Source of the DNA: Tamlana flava
GTDB taxonomy: Bacteria; Bacteroidota; Bacteroidia; Flavobacteriales; Flavobacteriaceae
Assembly (NCBI RefSeq): GCF_041287255.1
Contig: NZ_JBGGTX010000001.1
Location: forward strand, 186,001 to 250,000
DNA length: 64,000 nt
Reading direction: 5' to 3'
Below the pieces are notes generated by a model that did no database searches, was not told the DNA's origin, and worked only from the letters and a program-made list of their open reading frames with translations. A program made the position numbers and the translations under genes. This document shows positions 47,364-56,262 of this stretch, piece by piece; position 1 is the stretch's first letter; every line of letters begins with the position of its first letter.

Positions 47364-48221
47364 ATGAAATTAATACGATTTGGAGAAACTGGTCTGGAAA
47401 AACCAGGAATTCAACTGGCAAACGGAACAAAAATAGATGTTTCCACCTTTGGGATGGATTACAATGAAGAATTCTTCGGAAACGAAGGCATTGAAAAATT
47501 AAAAACTTGGTTGGAAGCTAATCAGTCCAACTGTCCAGAAATAGACGACAGTGTTCGCCTAGGACCTCCTTTAACCAGACCTTCAAAAATAGTTTGTATT
47601 GGCTTGAACTATGCACAACACGCCGCTGAAGCCGGAATGGAAGTACCCAAAGAACCAGTTTTGTTCTTTAAATCCACCACGGCTATGGTTGGACCCAATG
47701 ATGATATTATGTTGCCAAAAAACAGCACAAAAACCGATTGGGAAGTAGAACTTTCTATCGTAATTGGTAAAAAAGCATCTTATATTGAAGAAGATGAAGT
47801 TTTAGACCATATTGCTGGTTACGTTTTGCACAACGATGTAAGCGAGCGTGCATTTCAAATTGAACGTTCAGGGCAATGGTGCAAAGGAAAAGGATGCGAC
47901 ACCTTCGCCCCTGTTGGCCCTTTCATTGCCACTACAGATGAAATTCCAGACCCTAACAATCTGAATTTATGGTTGAAATTGAATGGTGAAATTATGCAAA
48001 ACAGTTCAACTTCCGATTTTATTTTCAACGTGCAACAATCAGTTAGCCATATTAGTCAATTCATGACTTTGCTTCCTGGAGACATCATTTCAACCGGAAC
48101 ACCTTTTGGCGTTGGTTTAGGGCTTAATCCTCCTGTTTATTTAAAAGCTGGTGATGTTGTAGAATTGGGTATCGAAGGTTTAGGAACTTCAAAACAAAGA
48201 GTAGTTCCTTTTAAAAAATAG
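47364..48221 (+). CDS. FAH-family hydrolase, probable 2,4-diketo-3-deoxy-L-fuconate/rhamnonate hydrolase
   Basis: This is a cytoplasmic fumarylacetoacetate-hydrolase-fold enzyme of 285 residues. Metal ligands are Glu127 and Glu129 (DWEVELS) and Asp158 (HNDVSER). The segment GQWCKGKGCDTFAPVGP (170-186) and the end STGTPFGVGLGL are typical of sugar-acid members. In the known pathway the enzyme splits a 2,4-diketo-3-deoxy acid into pyruvate and L-lactate. The three following genes encode an L-lactate oxidising complex, which makes this assignment more likely than ureidoglycolate lyase or generic FAH. Whether the substrate derives from rhamnose or fucose is open. Confidence 0.82.
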   Translation: MKLIRFGETGLEKPGIQLANGTKIDVSTFGMDYNEEFFGNEGIEKLKTWLEANQSNCPEIDDSVRLGPPLTRPSKIVCIGLNYAQHAAEAGMEVPKEPVLFFKSTTAMVGPNDDIMLPKNSTKTDWEVELSIVIGKKASYIEEDEVLDHIAGYVLHNDVSERAFQIERSGQWCKGKGCDTFAPVGPFIATTDEIPDPNNLNLWLKLNGEIMQNSSTSDFIFNVQQSVSHISQFMTLLPGDIISTGTPFGVGLGLNPPVYLKAGDVVELGIEGLGTSKQRVVPFKK

Positions 48222-48257
48222 AACTCTAGTAATCTAAAAATCTAAGAAGTCTAAAAA

Positions 48258-48995
48258 ATGAAAGTAGGGCTATTTATTCCGTGTTATATCAATCAATTAT
48301 ATCCTCAAGTTGGAAAAGCCACTTTGGAACTTTTGGAAAAACTGAACGTAGAAGTTGTGTATCCATCAGGGCAAACCTGCTGTGGGCAACCCATGGCGAA
48401 TTCGGGTTACGAATCGGAATCTGTTGGCGCTTGCCACCATTTTGTGAATAATTTCAAGGATTTTGATTACATTGTAACACCCTCCGGAAGCTGTGCCTAT
48501 CATGTAAAAAAGCATTATAACATTATTCCCCAAACCAATGATGTCACCAAAGTCCGGAACAATGTTTATGAGCTTTGTGATTTCATTTTAAATGTTTTAA
48601 AAGTTAAAAAATTAGGTGCTTATTTTCCGCATAAAGTTGGCGTGCACAAAAGTTGCCACGGACTCAGAGGCTTGCGTTTAGGGTCATGCTCGGAACGCGT
48701 TACTCCAGAGTATTCATACATTGAAGATTTACTAAAAGAAGTAAAAGGTGTTGAATTGATACCAGTAAAACGAAGTGATGAATGCTGTGGCTTTGGAGGA
48801 ACCTTTGCGGTTACCGAAGAAGCCGTTTCGGTAAAAATGGGGAAAGACAAAATTAAAGACCATCTGGAAAGTGGCGTTGAAGTGATTACGGCAACCGACA
48901 CTTCTTGTTTAATGCATTTGGAAGGTTTGGTAACCCGCAACAAACAGCCGCTTAAAATCCTTCATATCGCCGAAATTTTAAATAGCAACCTTTAA
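48258..48995 (+). CDS. lutA: LutA-like Fe-S oxidoreductase subunit (L-lactate utilisation)
   Basis: This is a 245-residue subunit of the LutABC complex that oxidises L-lactate to pyruvate. Two cysteine-rich CCG domains are visible: QTCCGQPMANSG with SGSCAYHV in the first half, and HKSCHGLRG with DECCGFGGTF in the second. It is the first of three contiguous lut genes (gaps of 16 and 3 bp). Its position directly after the FAH hydrolase suggests it consumes the L-lactate released from the deoxysugar and is not a general lactate system. Confidence 0.93.
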   Translation: MKVGLFIPCYINQLYPQVGKATLELLEKLNVEVVYPSGQTCCGQPMANSGYESESVGACHHFVNNFKDFDYIVTPSGSCAYHVKKHYNIIPQTNDVTKVRNNVYELCDFILNVLKVKKLGAYFPHKVGVHKSCHGLRGLRLGSCSERVTPEYSYIEDLLKEVKGVELIPVKRSDECCGFGGTFAVTEEAVSVKMGKDKIKDHLESGVEVITATDTSCLMHLEGLVTRNKQPLKILHIAEILNSNL

Positions 48996-49011
48996 TTCCA
49001 ACCATTAAATT

Positions 49012-50385
49012 ATGAGCCATCCACAATTAGCAAGCATATTTAATAAAGACGAAAAGAAGGTTAATTGGCACGACAAAGCCCTTTGGTTTGTGCGCCATAA
49101 ACGCGATATGTCGGTTCATCACGTTCAAGGTTGGGAAGAATTACGAAATTTGGGGCATGGGATAAAAGCACATATGCTTTCAAATTTGGATGCTTATTTA
49201 GAGGAATTTGAAGCCAATGCCAAAAAAAACGGTGTAGAGGTACATTGGGCCACCAATGCCGAAGAGCACAACCAAATCGTCCATAAAATATTAAAGGAAA
49301 ACAATGCTAAAAAGGTTGTAAAAAGTAAATCGATGCTTACTGAAGAATGTCATTTAAACCCTTATTTAGAAGCGGATGGTATTGAAGTAGTCGATACCGA
49401 TTTAGGTGAACGTATCGTGCAATTGGCCAAAGAGCCACCCAGTCATATTGTATTGCCTGCCATACATAAAAATAAACATGAGGTTGACGAGCTTTTTCAG
49501 GAGCATTTGGGCACAAAACCCTGTGATGGCGACCCTCAATATTTAACGGGAGAAGCGAGAAAGCATCTGAGGCAAAAGTTTATTGAGGCCGATGCCGCCA
49601 TTACAGGCGTTAATTTCGCCATTGCTGAAACCGGTGGATTTGTAGTATGTACCAACGAAGGAAATGCGGATATGGGCGCACATATCGCCCCAATACACAT
49701 TGCTTGCATGGGTGTTGAAAAAATCATCCCAAAACTGGAGCATTTGGGGGTGTTTTTAAGATTATTGGCGCGTTCGGCAACTGGGCAACCTGTAACCACT
49801 TATTCATCGCATTTTAAAAAACCAAAAGCAGATAAAAAAATGCACATTGTTATTGTGGACAATGGCCGTTCAGAACAATTAAGCAGACCCGATTTTAGGG
49901 CTTCGCTACACTGTATTCGCTGTGGTGCCTGTATGAACACCTGCCCTATTTACAGACGCAGTGGTGGGCATAGTTATGATGCCACCATTCCTGGGCCAAT
50001 TGGTTCCATTTTATCACCTGGTAAAGATTTATCAAAACATAGTTCATTGCCGTTCGCCTCTACCCTTTGCGGTTCGTGCAGCGATGTTTGTCCAGTGAAA
50101 ATTGATATACATGCGCAATTATACAAATGGCGACAAATTATTACCAAAAACACGCCTCAGCCTTTTATAAAAAAGAAATCCATGCAAATGATGGGCAATA
50201 TATTTGCTAAACCCAAGAAGTTTGAAAAAATTGGAAAAATAGCCCGGTGGTCGCTTAGAAATTTACCTAAATCGCTTATTAATTCCAAACCCAACGCTTG
50301 GGGAAAAGCCAGAGACCTGCCCGAAGGACCAAAACAAAGCTTTGATGAATGGTATAACGAAAGGAAACAAAACAAAAACAGTTAG
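49012..50385 (+). CDS. lutB: LutB-like iron-sulfur protein (L-lactate utilisation)
   Basis: This is the 457-residue electron-transfer subunit of LutABC. An N-terminal LUD-type domain (about 60-290, with KSKSMLTEECHLN and AIAETGGFVVCTNEGNADM) is followed by ferredoxin-like cysteine motifs: Cys301, Cys304, Cys307 and Cys311 in CIRCGACMNTCP, and Cys353, Cys356 and Cys360 in CGSCSDVCP. No transmembrane segment is present, so it is cytoplasmic or peripheral. It lies between lutA and lutC in one operon. Confidence 0.94.
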   Translation: MSHPQLASIFNKDEKKVNWHDKALWFVRHKRDMSVHHVQGWEELRNLGHGIKAHMLSNLDAYLEEFEANAKKNGVEVHWATNAEEHNQIVHKILKENNAKKVVKSKSMLTEECHLNPYLEADGIEVVDTDLGERIVQLAKEPPSHIVLPAIHKNKHEVDELFQEHLGTKPCDGDPQYLTGEARKHLRQKFIEADAAITGVNFAIAETGGFVVCTNEGNADMGAHIAPIHIACMGVEKIIPKLEHLGVFLRLLARSATGQPVTTYSSHFKKPKADKKMHIVIVDNGRSEQLSRPDFRASLHCIRCGACMNTCPIYRRSGGHSYDATIPGPIGSILSPGKDLSKHSSLPFASTLCGSCSDVCPVKIDIHAQLYKWRQIITKNTPQPFIKKKSMQMMGNIFAKPKKFEKIGKIARWSLRNLPKSLINSKPNAWGKARDLPEGPKQSFDEWYNERKQNKNS

Positions 50386-50388
50386 GTT

Positions 50389-50979
50389 ATGGGAAGTAGA
50401 GCAGAAATATTGGCAAAAATAAAGGCCAATAAACCAGAGTCGTTAGAATTACCAAATATAGACCCGTTAATTTTTGATGAGGGTTTAAATCTTGTAGAAG
50501 AGTTCACCAAAAAAGTAGAAGTTGTGGGTGGTAATGTGCGTGAAATTAAATCGAACGTTGATGTGATTTCACATGTCAAAACATTTTTCCCCGATTCAAA
50601 AGTTAACTTTTCAACTTTAGAAAAAACTACAGATTTCAACACGTTAGATTTAGCCAGCATTAAAAGCCCACAGGATTTAGAAGATTTAGATGTTTTAATC
50701 TTAGAAAGCGATTTGGCCGTGGCCGAAAATGGCGCGGTTTGGGTTGCAGATAGTCAACTTCCGTTTCGGGTTTTACCTTTTATTACCAAGCATTTGGTTT
50801 TGGTAGTTTCCAAAAAACACATTGTTCCTTATATGCACCAAGCTTATCAAAAACTGAACAATGCACCAACCGATTTTGGCGTGTTTATTTCTGGACCATC
50901 AAAAACGGCTGATATCGAACAGTCATTGGTTATTGGGGCACACGGTGCTTTAAGTTTGACGGTATTTTTAAAGTCTTAA
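50389..50979 (+). CDS. lutC: LutC-like LUD-domain protein
   Basis: This is the 196-residue third subunit of the L-lactate oxidation system. The LUD-domain pattern is visible as LESDLAVAENGAVWVADSQLP, HLVLVVSKKHIVPYMHQAY and ISGPSKTADIEQSLVIGAHG. It begins 3 bp after lutB and ends the plus-strand catabolic operon. Its stop codon is only 14 bp from the stop of the convergent mutarotase gene. Confidence 0.92.
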   Translation: MGSRAEILAKIKANKPESLELPNIDPLIFDEGLNLVEEFTKKVEVVGGNVREIKSNVDVISHVKTFFPDSKVNFSTLEKTTDFNTLDLASIKSPQDLEDLDVLILESDLAVAENGAVWVADSQLPFRVLPFITKHLVLVVSKKHIVPYMHQAYQKLNNAPTDFGVFISGPSKTADIEQSLVIGAHGALSLTVFLKS

Positions 50980-50993
50980 AGTTTTCTGGTTTT

Positions 50994-51335
50994 TCAAAGC
51001 TTAAAAATACGTTCCATAGCTATCCATTTTTCGCCATCTCTTGCCCAAGGAATAGCCTCTTGAAAATCCCACATTAAGTTTTCCCATTCTTGTACTTTTG
51101 GGTTTTCCGCATCCATTTTGGCTTTTCGTTCAGGGCTAAAAGTATCATCAACCTCCATAATCATGAACAAGCGATTTCCCGTCAAATAAATTTGCATGTC
51201 AACAATACCAGCGTCTTTTATGCTTTGAGTGATTTCAGGCCATGCATTTTCGGCTTTATGATGCTTTTTGTAATCTTCAATAAGCTTGGAATCGTTTTTT
51301 AAATCACAGGCGTAGCAGTATCGTTTGGTTCTCAT
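50994..51335 (-). CDS. DUF718/RhaM-family 6-deoxysugar mutarotase
   Basis: This is a 113-residue cytoplasmic protein related to L-rhamnose mutarotase. I chose Met at 51335 (MRTKRYCYACDLK) over the longer start at 51374, whose extra residues are not family-like. Visible family features are the N-terminal strand, EDYKKHHKAENAWPEI with a candidate catalytic His, LFMIMEVDDTFS, and WIAMERIFKL at the end. It differs clearly from the mutarotase at 6771-7097. Relatives beside FucP and fuconate-pathway genes are often called L-fucose mutarotase, so it could act on fucose or rhamnose. It is the last gene of the minus-strand operon. Confidence 0.85.
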   Translation of the reverse strand: MRTKRYCYACDLKNDSKLIEDYKKHHKAENAWPEITQSIKDAGIVDMQIYLTGNRLFMIMEVDDTFSPERKAKMDAENPKVQEWENLMWDFQEAIPWARDGEKWIAMERIFKL

Positions 51336-51419
51336 GTGTTTATTTTTATTGTTTTTCAATGGTACATATAACATCTAAATAATCATCCTCTGAGTGGCTA
51401 AAAATTAACAATGGATGTT

Positions 51420-52739
51420 TCATTTTGAAAATCTATTTTTATACACACCCATACCGTAATAACCAATAACTACAAAGCAAAGTGCCGGTAGAATGAATGA
51501 AAAATTGACCTCAGGAACGCCCATAATAGTTATATCTTTATAGCCAATGCCTCCCAAATCTAGAATCATACCTTGAAACGTAGGCATAAGCGCACCTCCA
51601 ACAATGGCCATAACCAAAAATGCCGCTCCAAATTTGGCATCTTCACCCTGTCCTTCAAGCGCAATACCATAAATAGTTGGGAACATGATAGACATGAAGA
51701 ATGAAATGCCTACCAAGGCATAGAGGCCAACCATACCAGTTACAAACATAGTGGTTGCCGTACACACCAAAGCACCAATGGAAAAATAAAACAATAGTTG
51801 ACCACTATTTACATATTTCAATAAAGCGGTTCCAACCCATCTTCCCGTTAAAAAAATCACCAAGGCACTGATTCCATAAGTTACTGCCGATTGGTTATCA
51901 ATACCAATAGATTCAGCATATTGGTACAAATAAGTCCAGCACATAATTTGTGCACCCACATAAAATGCTTGGGCAATAACACCCCAAACAAACTTTGGAG
52001 ATTTAAATAAACGCCCAATGGAATTGCCGATATGAACCCTAGTTTCCTGTTCTTTATTTTGAGGCATTTTCATCAAAGCGATTAGTACAAAAAACCCAAT
52101 AACTACCAACCCTAAAATCACATAAGGATTTCGAATAACCTGCAAATCAGAAGTTCTTACAACCGCTTTGGCCGTTTCGCTAAGGGTTTCATAAACCGAT
52201 GAACCATCAGGGTATAAATCATCAGACTGCAAAGACCCCAAAATAAATTTTTGAGCAACGATAAGACCACCCAAAGCTCCAATAGGATTAAAAGCCTGAG
52301 CCAAATTAAGACGCTGTGTTGCTGTGCTTTCATCTCCCATGGACAAGATATATGGGTTAGCCGTGGTTTCCAAAAATGCCAAACCAAACGTTAAAATATA
52401 TAGTGCTGCCAAGAAAAACCCAAATGCCTCAAAAGCCGCGGCAGGATAAAATAATATGGCGCCGACTGCATATAGTGCTAGTCCCAACAAAACCCCTTTT
52501 TTGTATGAATACCGATTTACAAAAATGGCCGCTGGCAACGCCATGGTGAAATATCCGCCATAAAAAGCTAACTGAACCAAGGACGCCTGAAAATTATCAA
52601 GCTCCAAAACCTTTTTAAAAGCAGAAACCATAGGATTTGTTATATCATTGGCAAAGCCCCAAAGTGCAAAAAGTGAGGTAATTAAAATAAAAGGAATAAG
52701 AACCGATTTGGTTACCACTGGTATTTTGTCATTCGTCAT
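51420..52739 (-). CDS. fucP: FucP-type MFS sugar:H+ symporter
   Basis: This is an inner-membrane major-facilitator transporter of 439 residues with about 12 hydrophobic helices. The FucP-family N-terminal pattern is clear: FILITSLFALWGFANDITNPMVSAFKK, LVQLAFYGGYFTMALPA, then ETTANPYILSMG. It lies 49 bp after the SDR gene and 84 bp before the mutarotase in the same minus-strand run. The family imports L-fucose, and the pectin context makes L-rhamnose another candidate. It supplies the pathway encoded around it. Confidence 0.88.
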   Translation of the reverse strand: MTNDKIPVVTKSVLIPFILITSLFALWGFANDITNPMVSAFKKVLELDNFQASLVQLAFYGGYFTMALPAAIFVNRYSYKKGVLLGLALYAVGAILFYPAAAFEAFGFFLAALYILTFGLAFLETTANPYILSMGDESTATQRLNLAQAFNPIGALGGLIVAQKFILGSLQSDDLYPDGSSVYETLSETAKAVVRTSDLQVIRNPYVILGLVVIGFFVLIALMKMPQNKEQETRVHIGNSIGRLFKSPKFVWGVIAQAFYVGAQIMCWTYLYQYAESIGIDNQSAVTYGISALVIFLTGRWVGTALLKYVNSGQLLFYFSIGALVCTATTMFVTGMVGLYALVGISFFMSIMFPTIYGIALEGQGEDAKFGAAFLVMAIVGGALMPTFQGMILDLGGIGYKDITIMGVPEVNFSFILPALCFVVIGYYGMGVYKNRFSK

Positions 52740-52788
52740 AAGTGTTAGTTTAGTTAGTGCTATTTTGAAATTGATTTATTGTTGAATT

Positions 52789-53586
52789 TTATTCAGTGTC
52801 TGTTAAAAGTGAGCGGTCTAAATGCACATAGCCACCATCTACCGTGATGAACTGCCCCGTGGTATGCGATGCTCTTTCTGAAATGGTGAATAAGCATTGG
52901 TCGGCTATTTCGGCTGGCGTGGTCATTCTGTTTTCCAACGGAATTTTCTTTACTATGGACTTTAGCTTCTCCTCACCGTTTTCCAAAGTTTTTATCCAAT
53001 TATCATAGGCCGGTGTCCAGCTTTCGGCAATAACAATGGCATTGCAACGGATACCTTCCTTTATTAAATCCACAGCCCATTCACGAGTCAATCCGTAAAC
53101 ACCGCCTTTTGAGGCCGCATAACCCGAAGTACCTCCTTGACCTGTGATGGCCACTTTAGAACCAATATTCAAAATGTTGCCTTTCACCTTTTTTATCATG
53201 GGCAGACAGTACTTTGTCATGGCGAAGTAGCTCACCATGTTCAATTTTATAGAATACATGAAATCTTCCATTGGGCTATCCAACCCCGCTCCGTCATTAA
53301 CACCTACATTATTGATTAAGGCATCTACCCTACCGTATTTTTCTTCAATAACTTTGGCAGCTTTTTGTATTTGTTTGTAATCGGATAGGTCGGTTTTTAT
53401 AAAAATGGAATCGATACCTCTTTCTTGAAGTTCTTTTTCATAACCAAATCCACGGTCGTTTCTACATACAATCACTGGAATTGCACCCTCGTTGGCCAAG
53501 TGCTGTACGATGGTTTCGCCAATACTTCCCTTAATTCCTGCCGCCCCAGTAACCACAACGACTTTATCTTTTAATTCTAAGTTCAT
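52789..53586 (-). CDS. SDR dehydrogenase, probable L-fucose/L-rhamnose 1-dehydrogenase
   Basis: This is a 265-residue short-chain dehydrogenase. The nucleotide motif TGAAGIKGSIG (14-24) has an insertion compared with TGxxxGIG. Catalytic Ser143, Tyr156 and Lys160 are in IGSKVA and YAASK. It lies 6 bp after a lactonase-type amidohydrolase and upstream of the FucP symporter. In non-phosphorylative deoxysugar pathways the first enzyme is an SDR that makes the 1,4- or 1,5-lactone opened by the amidohydrolase, so this is the best candidate for that step. KduD is a less likely alternative because no KduI or KDG genes are adjacent. Confidence 0.78.
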   Translation of the reverse strand: MNLELKDKVVVVTGAAGIKGSIGETIVQHLANEGAIPVIVCRNDRGFGYEKELQERGIDSIFIKTDLSDYKQIQKAAKVIEEKYGRVDALINNVGVNDGAGLDSPMEDFMYSIKLNMVSYFAMTKYCLPMIKKVKGNILNIGSKVAITGQGGTSGYAASKGGVYGLTREWAVDLIKEGIRCNAIVIAESWTPAYDNWIKTLENGEEKLKSIVKKIPLENRMTTPAEIADQCLFTISERASHTTGQFITVDGGYVHLDRSLLTDTE

Positions 53587-53592
53587 TTATAC

Positions 53593-54432
53593 TTAATTAG
53601 TTTGTTGTAAATTATAAAATTGAATGGCATTTTTGCCCATCACTGCTTCTTTTTCGTTTTCTGAAAGATTGGTAATAAATGCAGTTATAATTGCTTTTAC
53701 TTGGGCATATTTTCCAGCTACCAGGCATACAGGCCAATCGGAACCAAACATAATACGTTTTGTTCCAAAAGCATTAAAAACCAAGTTTAAATAGGGCTGT
53801 ATCTGTGCTTCCGTCCATAACTTGTAATCAGCTTCAGTTATCATTCCCGAAACCTTACAATATACGTTTTCGCATTTAGCAATTTCTTTCATTAAGGTGG
53901 CCCATCCATAAAAAAAACCATCTTTTATATAAGGTTTTGCGATATGATCTATCACAAATTTTTGGTTTGGAAAACGTTTTACAAACTCCAAAACAGCTCC
54001 CAATTGATGTGGAAACACCAAAATATCATAAGTAAACTGGTGTTTTTCAAGAGCTTTAATACCCCTTAAAAAGTTTGGTCGCAACAAAAAATTATGGTCA
54101 GGTTCACCCTGAACTACATGACGAAATCCTTTTAATCTCTCAAACGACGTATACTTTTCCAAAACAGTTTCAATGTCATTTCCCCTTAAATCTGTCCAGC
54201 CAACAACGCCTTTTATAAAATCGTTTTTTGAAGCTAAATCCAATAGAAAATCAGTTTCTGCCAATGTTTGGTCGGCCTGAACAGCCACACAACCATCAAC
54301 GCCATTTTTCGCGTAGACTTCTTTTAAGTCTGACGGCATAAAATCCCTTCGGATAATGGCCATGTCGTCATCAATCCAATCGTGTTTTATAGGTTCGTAT
54401 TTCCAAAAATGCTGGTGAGAATCTATTGTCAT
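53593..54432 (-). CDS. Amidohydrolase-family lactonase (L-fuconolactonase/L-rhamnonolactonase-like)
   Basis: This is a 279-residue cytoplasmic TIM-barrel hydrolase of the COG3618 amidohydrolase group. Metal and active-site motifs are DSHQHFW (4-10), GCVAVQADQ, LKGFRHVVQGEPD, FVIDHIAKP, YCKVSGMITE and FGSDWPVC (247-254). Characterised members hydrolyse L-fucono-1,5-lactone or related sugar lactones. The neighbouring SDR and Zn-dehydrogenase genes and the downstream FucP support the lactonase role. The gene gaps are 9 and 6 bp. Confidence 0.87.
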   Translation of the reverse strand: MTIDSHQHFWKYEPIKHDWIDDDMAIIRRDFMPSDLKEVYAKNGVDGCVAVQADQTLAETDFLLDLASKNDFIKGVVGWTDLRGNDIETVLEKYTSFERLKGFRHVVQGEPDHNFLLRPNFLRGIKALEKHQFTYDILVFPHQLGAVLEFVKRFPNQKFVIDHIAKPYIKDGFFYGWATLMKEIAKCENVYCKVSGMITEADYKLWTEAQIQPYLNLVFNAFGTKRIMFGSDWPVCLVAGKYAQVKAIITAFITNLSENEKEAVMGKNAIQFYNLQQTN

Positions 54433-54441
54433 TATAAAATT

Positions 54442-55452
54442 TTAGTTAAAACTTACCGTTGCTTTAATCACGCCTGTTTCTGGCTTTAACCAACTATCAA
54501 AGTTCTGAATCATTTCTGTGAAATCTACGGAATGCGTAATAAATGAATCTGTTGGAAATTGATTAAGCACACTAATGACATGCTCAAAATCTTCTGTCGT
54601 GGCATTTCTGCTGCACATTAACGTCATCTCCTTGGCGTGGATTGCTGGGTGATTATATACCAATTCTCCTTTAGACAATCCAACCAAAATAAAACGACCA
54701 CCGTGTGCCATATAACTCGGACAAGCCTCTAGGGCATATTTATTCCCAGAGGCGTCGAAAACAGCGGTGCATAAATCGCCATTGGTTATTCTAGAAATAT
54801 CTTCAACAGCAGTTTCACCAGCTTTAACAACATAATCTACACCAATTTTATCTTTGGAGTAGGCCAATCGTTGTTCGTTCATATCAATGGCGATTACTTT
54901 TGCTCCGGCAATTTGCGCCAATTTCATAATACCGATGCCTATGGGGCCACACCCAACCACGGCAACGATTTCCCCTTTTAGGATATTGGCTCTCCTTATA
55001 GCATGTGCTCCGATTGCCAAAGGTTCAACAATGGCCATTTCATTATCTGAAAGCTTGTTTGCAGGCAATAAAATATTGTTTGGAACAGTGATTTGCTGTT
55101 GCATACCGCCATCGGCATGAACACCCAAAACCCTAATATTGGTGCAACAATTTGTTTTTCCATTTCGGCAAGCAATACATTTACCACAGCTTACATAAGG
55201 CATGACTACCACTTTATCTCCAGCCTTGATACCCTTTTCATTGTCATCTATTTCTAAAACCTCAGAGGCCAATTCATGTCCTAAAATTCTGGGATAAGTA
55301 AAAAATGCCTGGTTACCACCGTAGGCGTGCAAATCTGTACCGCAAATGCCTACTTTTTTTATTTTCAACAGGGCTTCGCCTGGTTTTCTAACAGGAATTT
55401 CTTTTTCCTTAAGTTGGAATTCTCCTGGTTTTTCACAAACTATGTATTTCAT
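54442..55452 (-). CDS. Zinc-dependent medium-chain alcohol dehydrogenase
   Basis: This is a 336-residue MDR dehydrogenase. The catalytic zinc site is visible as GICGTDLHAYGG and ILGHELASEV, the structural zinc loop as CGKCIACRNGKTNCC, and the NAD-binding GCGPIGIGIMKLAQ follows near 170. It resembles sorbitol/galactitol/L-galactonate-type dehydrogenases. The exact reaction is not readable. It could oxidise a sugar or sugar acid released from pectin or duplicate the first deoxysugar oxidation. It sits between the bicupin and the lactonase in the operon, with gaps of 21 and 9 bp. Confidence 0.85.
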   Translation of the reverse strand: MKYIVCEKPGEFQLKEKEIPVRKPGEALLKIKKVGICGTDLHAYGGNQAFFTYPRILGHELASEVLEIDDNEKGIKAGDKVVVMPYVSCGKCIACRNGKTNCCTNIRVLGVHADGGMQQQITVPNNILLPANKLSDNEMAIVEPLAIGAHAIRRANILKGEIVAVVGCGPIGIGIMKLAQIAGAKVIAIDMNEQRLAYSKDKIGVDYVVKAGETAVEDISRITNGDLCTAVFDASGNKYALEACPSYMAHGGRFILVGLSKGELVYNHPAIHAKEMTLMCSRNATTEDFEHVISVLNQFPTDSFITHSVDFTEMIQNFDSWLKPETGVIKATVSFN

Positions 55453-55473
55453 TTATATTTTTTTTCAATATAA

Positions 55474-56247
55474 TTAATTCCATTTAAAAGCAAAATATTT
55501 GCATGTATCATCACTAGCATTACTAATTCCGTGAAGCAATTGAGAATTTGCAAAATATAAGTCGCCAGCCGATGCATTATATGTTTCACCATCAATCATC
55601 ATTTCGGTATCTCCCGATAAAACCAATATAATTTCCGTCTCAATATGGGTATGTGGTTTGTGGCTAAGACCTTTTCTATTCAATTCGGTAATGTGCATTT
55701 CAAACCGTTCGCACATTGAAGTGGGTCTGTCAAAAAAAGCAATACCGCCACCTTTTGAACTGGGTTTGTATTCTAAATTTTCTATGTTATAAACCACTGT
55801 GCCAACACTTTGTTCCCCTCTTTCAATATTCATTGGCTTTTTAGATTTATAGCTCATAATATAATATGTAAGATTTCCATCTCCCACATTTTCAATGGAA
55901 TGTACTTCCTTTGGCATAAATAACACCACACTTCCTGGGCCTACTATTTCACTTTTTCCTTCATTGGTGACTTTCATCAAACCTTCCTTTACAATAATGC
56001 ATTCTTCAATATCATCATTGGCATTTGGTGCATTTGGCTTTGCTCCGGGTAATTGTGTTGTGGCATGAATTTCCAAATATTCAAAGTGAGGTGATGTGCC
56101 TTCAAGAATAGGTCTTGATTCTCTGTCTTCGCTTTTATTTACAATTAGTTCGTTCCATTTATAAACTCCATTCTTTACAGGTTCCAATTGCGCATGCATT
56201 GTAATTGAACAAAAAAACAAAACGCAAATTGCAATTTTTTTTATCAT
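55474..56247 (-). CDS. Exported bicupin protein
   Basis: This is a 257-residue protein with a Sec signal (..SITMHAQ) and two cupin domains. The first (about 55-145: IEECIIVKEGLMKVTNEG, GSVVLFMPKEVHSIENVG) is poor in metal-binding histidines. The second (about 175-257) keeps a full set in HKPHTHIETEIILVLSG and LLHGISN. The layout resembles (S)-ureidoglycine aminohydrolase-type bicupins, and single-cupin KdgF acts on unsaturated galacturonate from pectate lyases. A periplasmic role on a pectin-derived uronate is a reasonable guess. It is flanked by an exported six-hairpin enzyme and a cytoplasmic dehydrogenase. Confidence 0.8.
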   Translation of the reverse strand: MIKKIAICVLFFCSITMHAQLEPVKNGVYKWNELIVNKSEDRESRPILEGTSPHFEYLEIHATTQLPGAKPNAPNANDDIEECIIVKEGLMKVTNEGKSEIVGPGSVVLFMPKEVHSIENVGDGNLTYYIMSYKSKKPMNIERGEQSVGTVVYNIENLEYKPSSKGGGIAFFDRPTSMCERFEMHITELNRKGLSHKPHTHIETEIILVLSGDTEMMIDGETYNASAGDLYFANSQLLHGISNASDDTCKYFAFKWN

Positions 56248-56262
56248 AATTTTATGTTTAAC

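Noticed and set aside
48620..48943. 107-residue minus-strand frame opposite lutA
   Set aside because: It is antisense to the CCG-domain motifs of lutA and has no independent support.
51336..51374. Extended start of the DUF718 mutarotase
   Set aside because: The 13 extra residues are basic and low-complexity and absent from the family pattern. MRTKRYCYACDLK at 51335 fits better.
52789..53586. KduD (2-keto-3-deoxygluconate 5-dehydrogenase) identity for this SDR
   Set aside because: Neighbours are a fuconolactonase-like amidohydrolase and FucP, and no kduI or KDG kinase/aldolase is present, so a deoxysugar dehydrogenase fits better.
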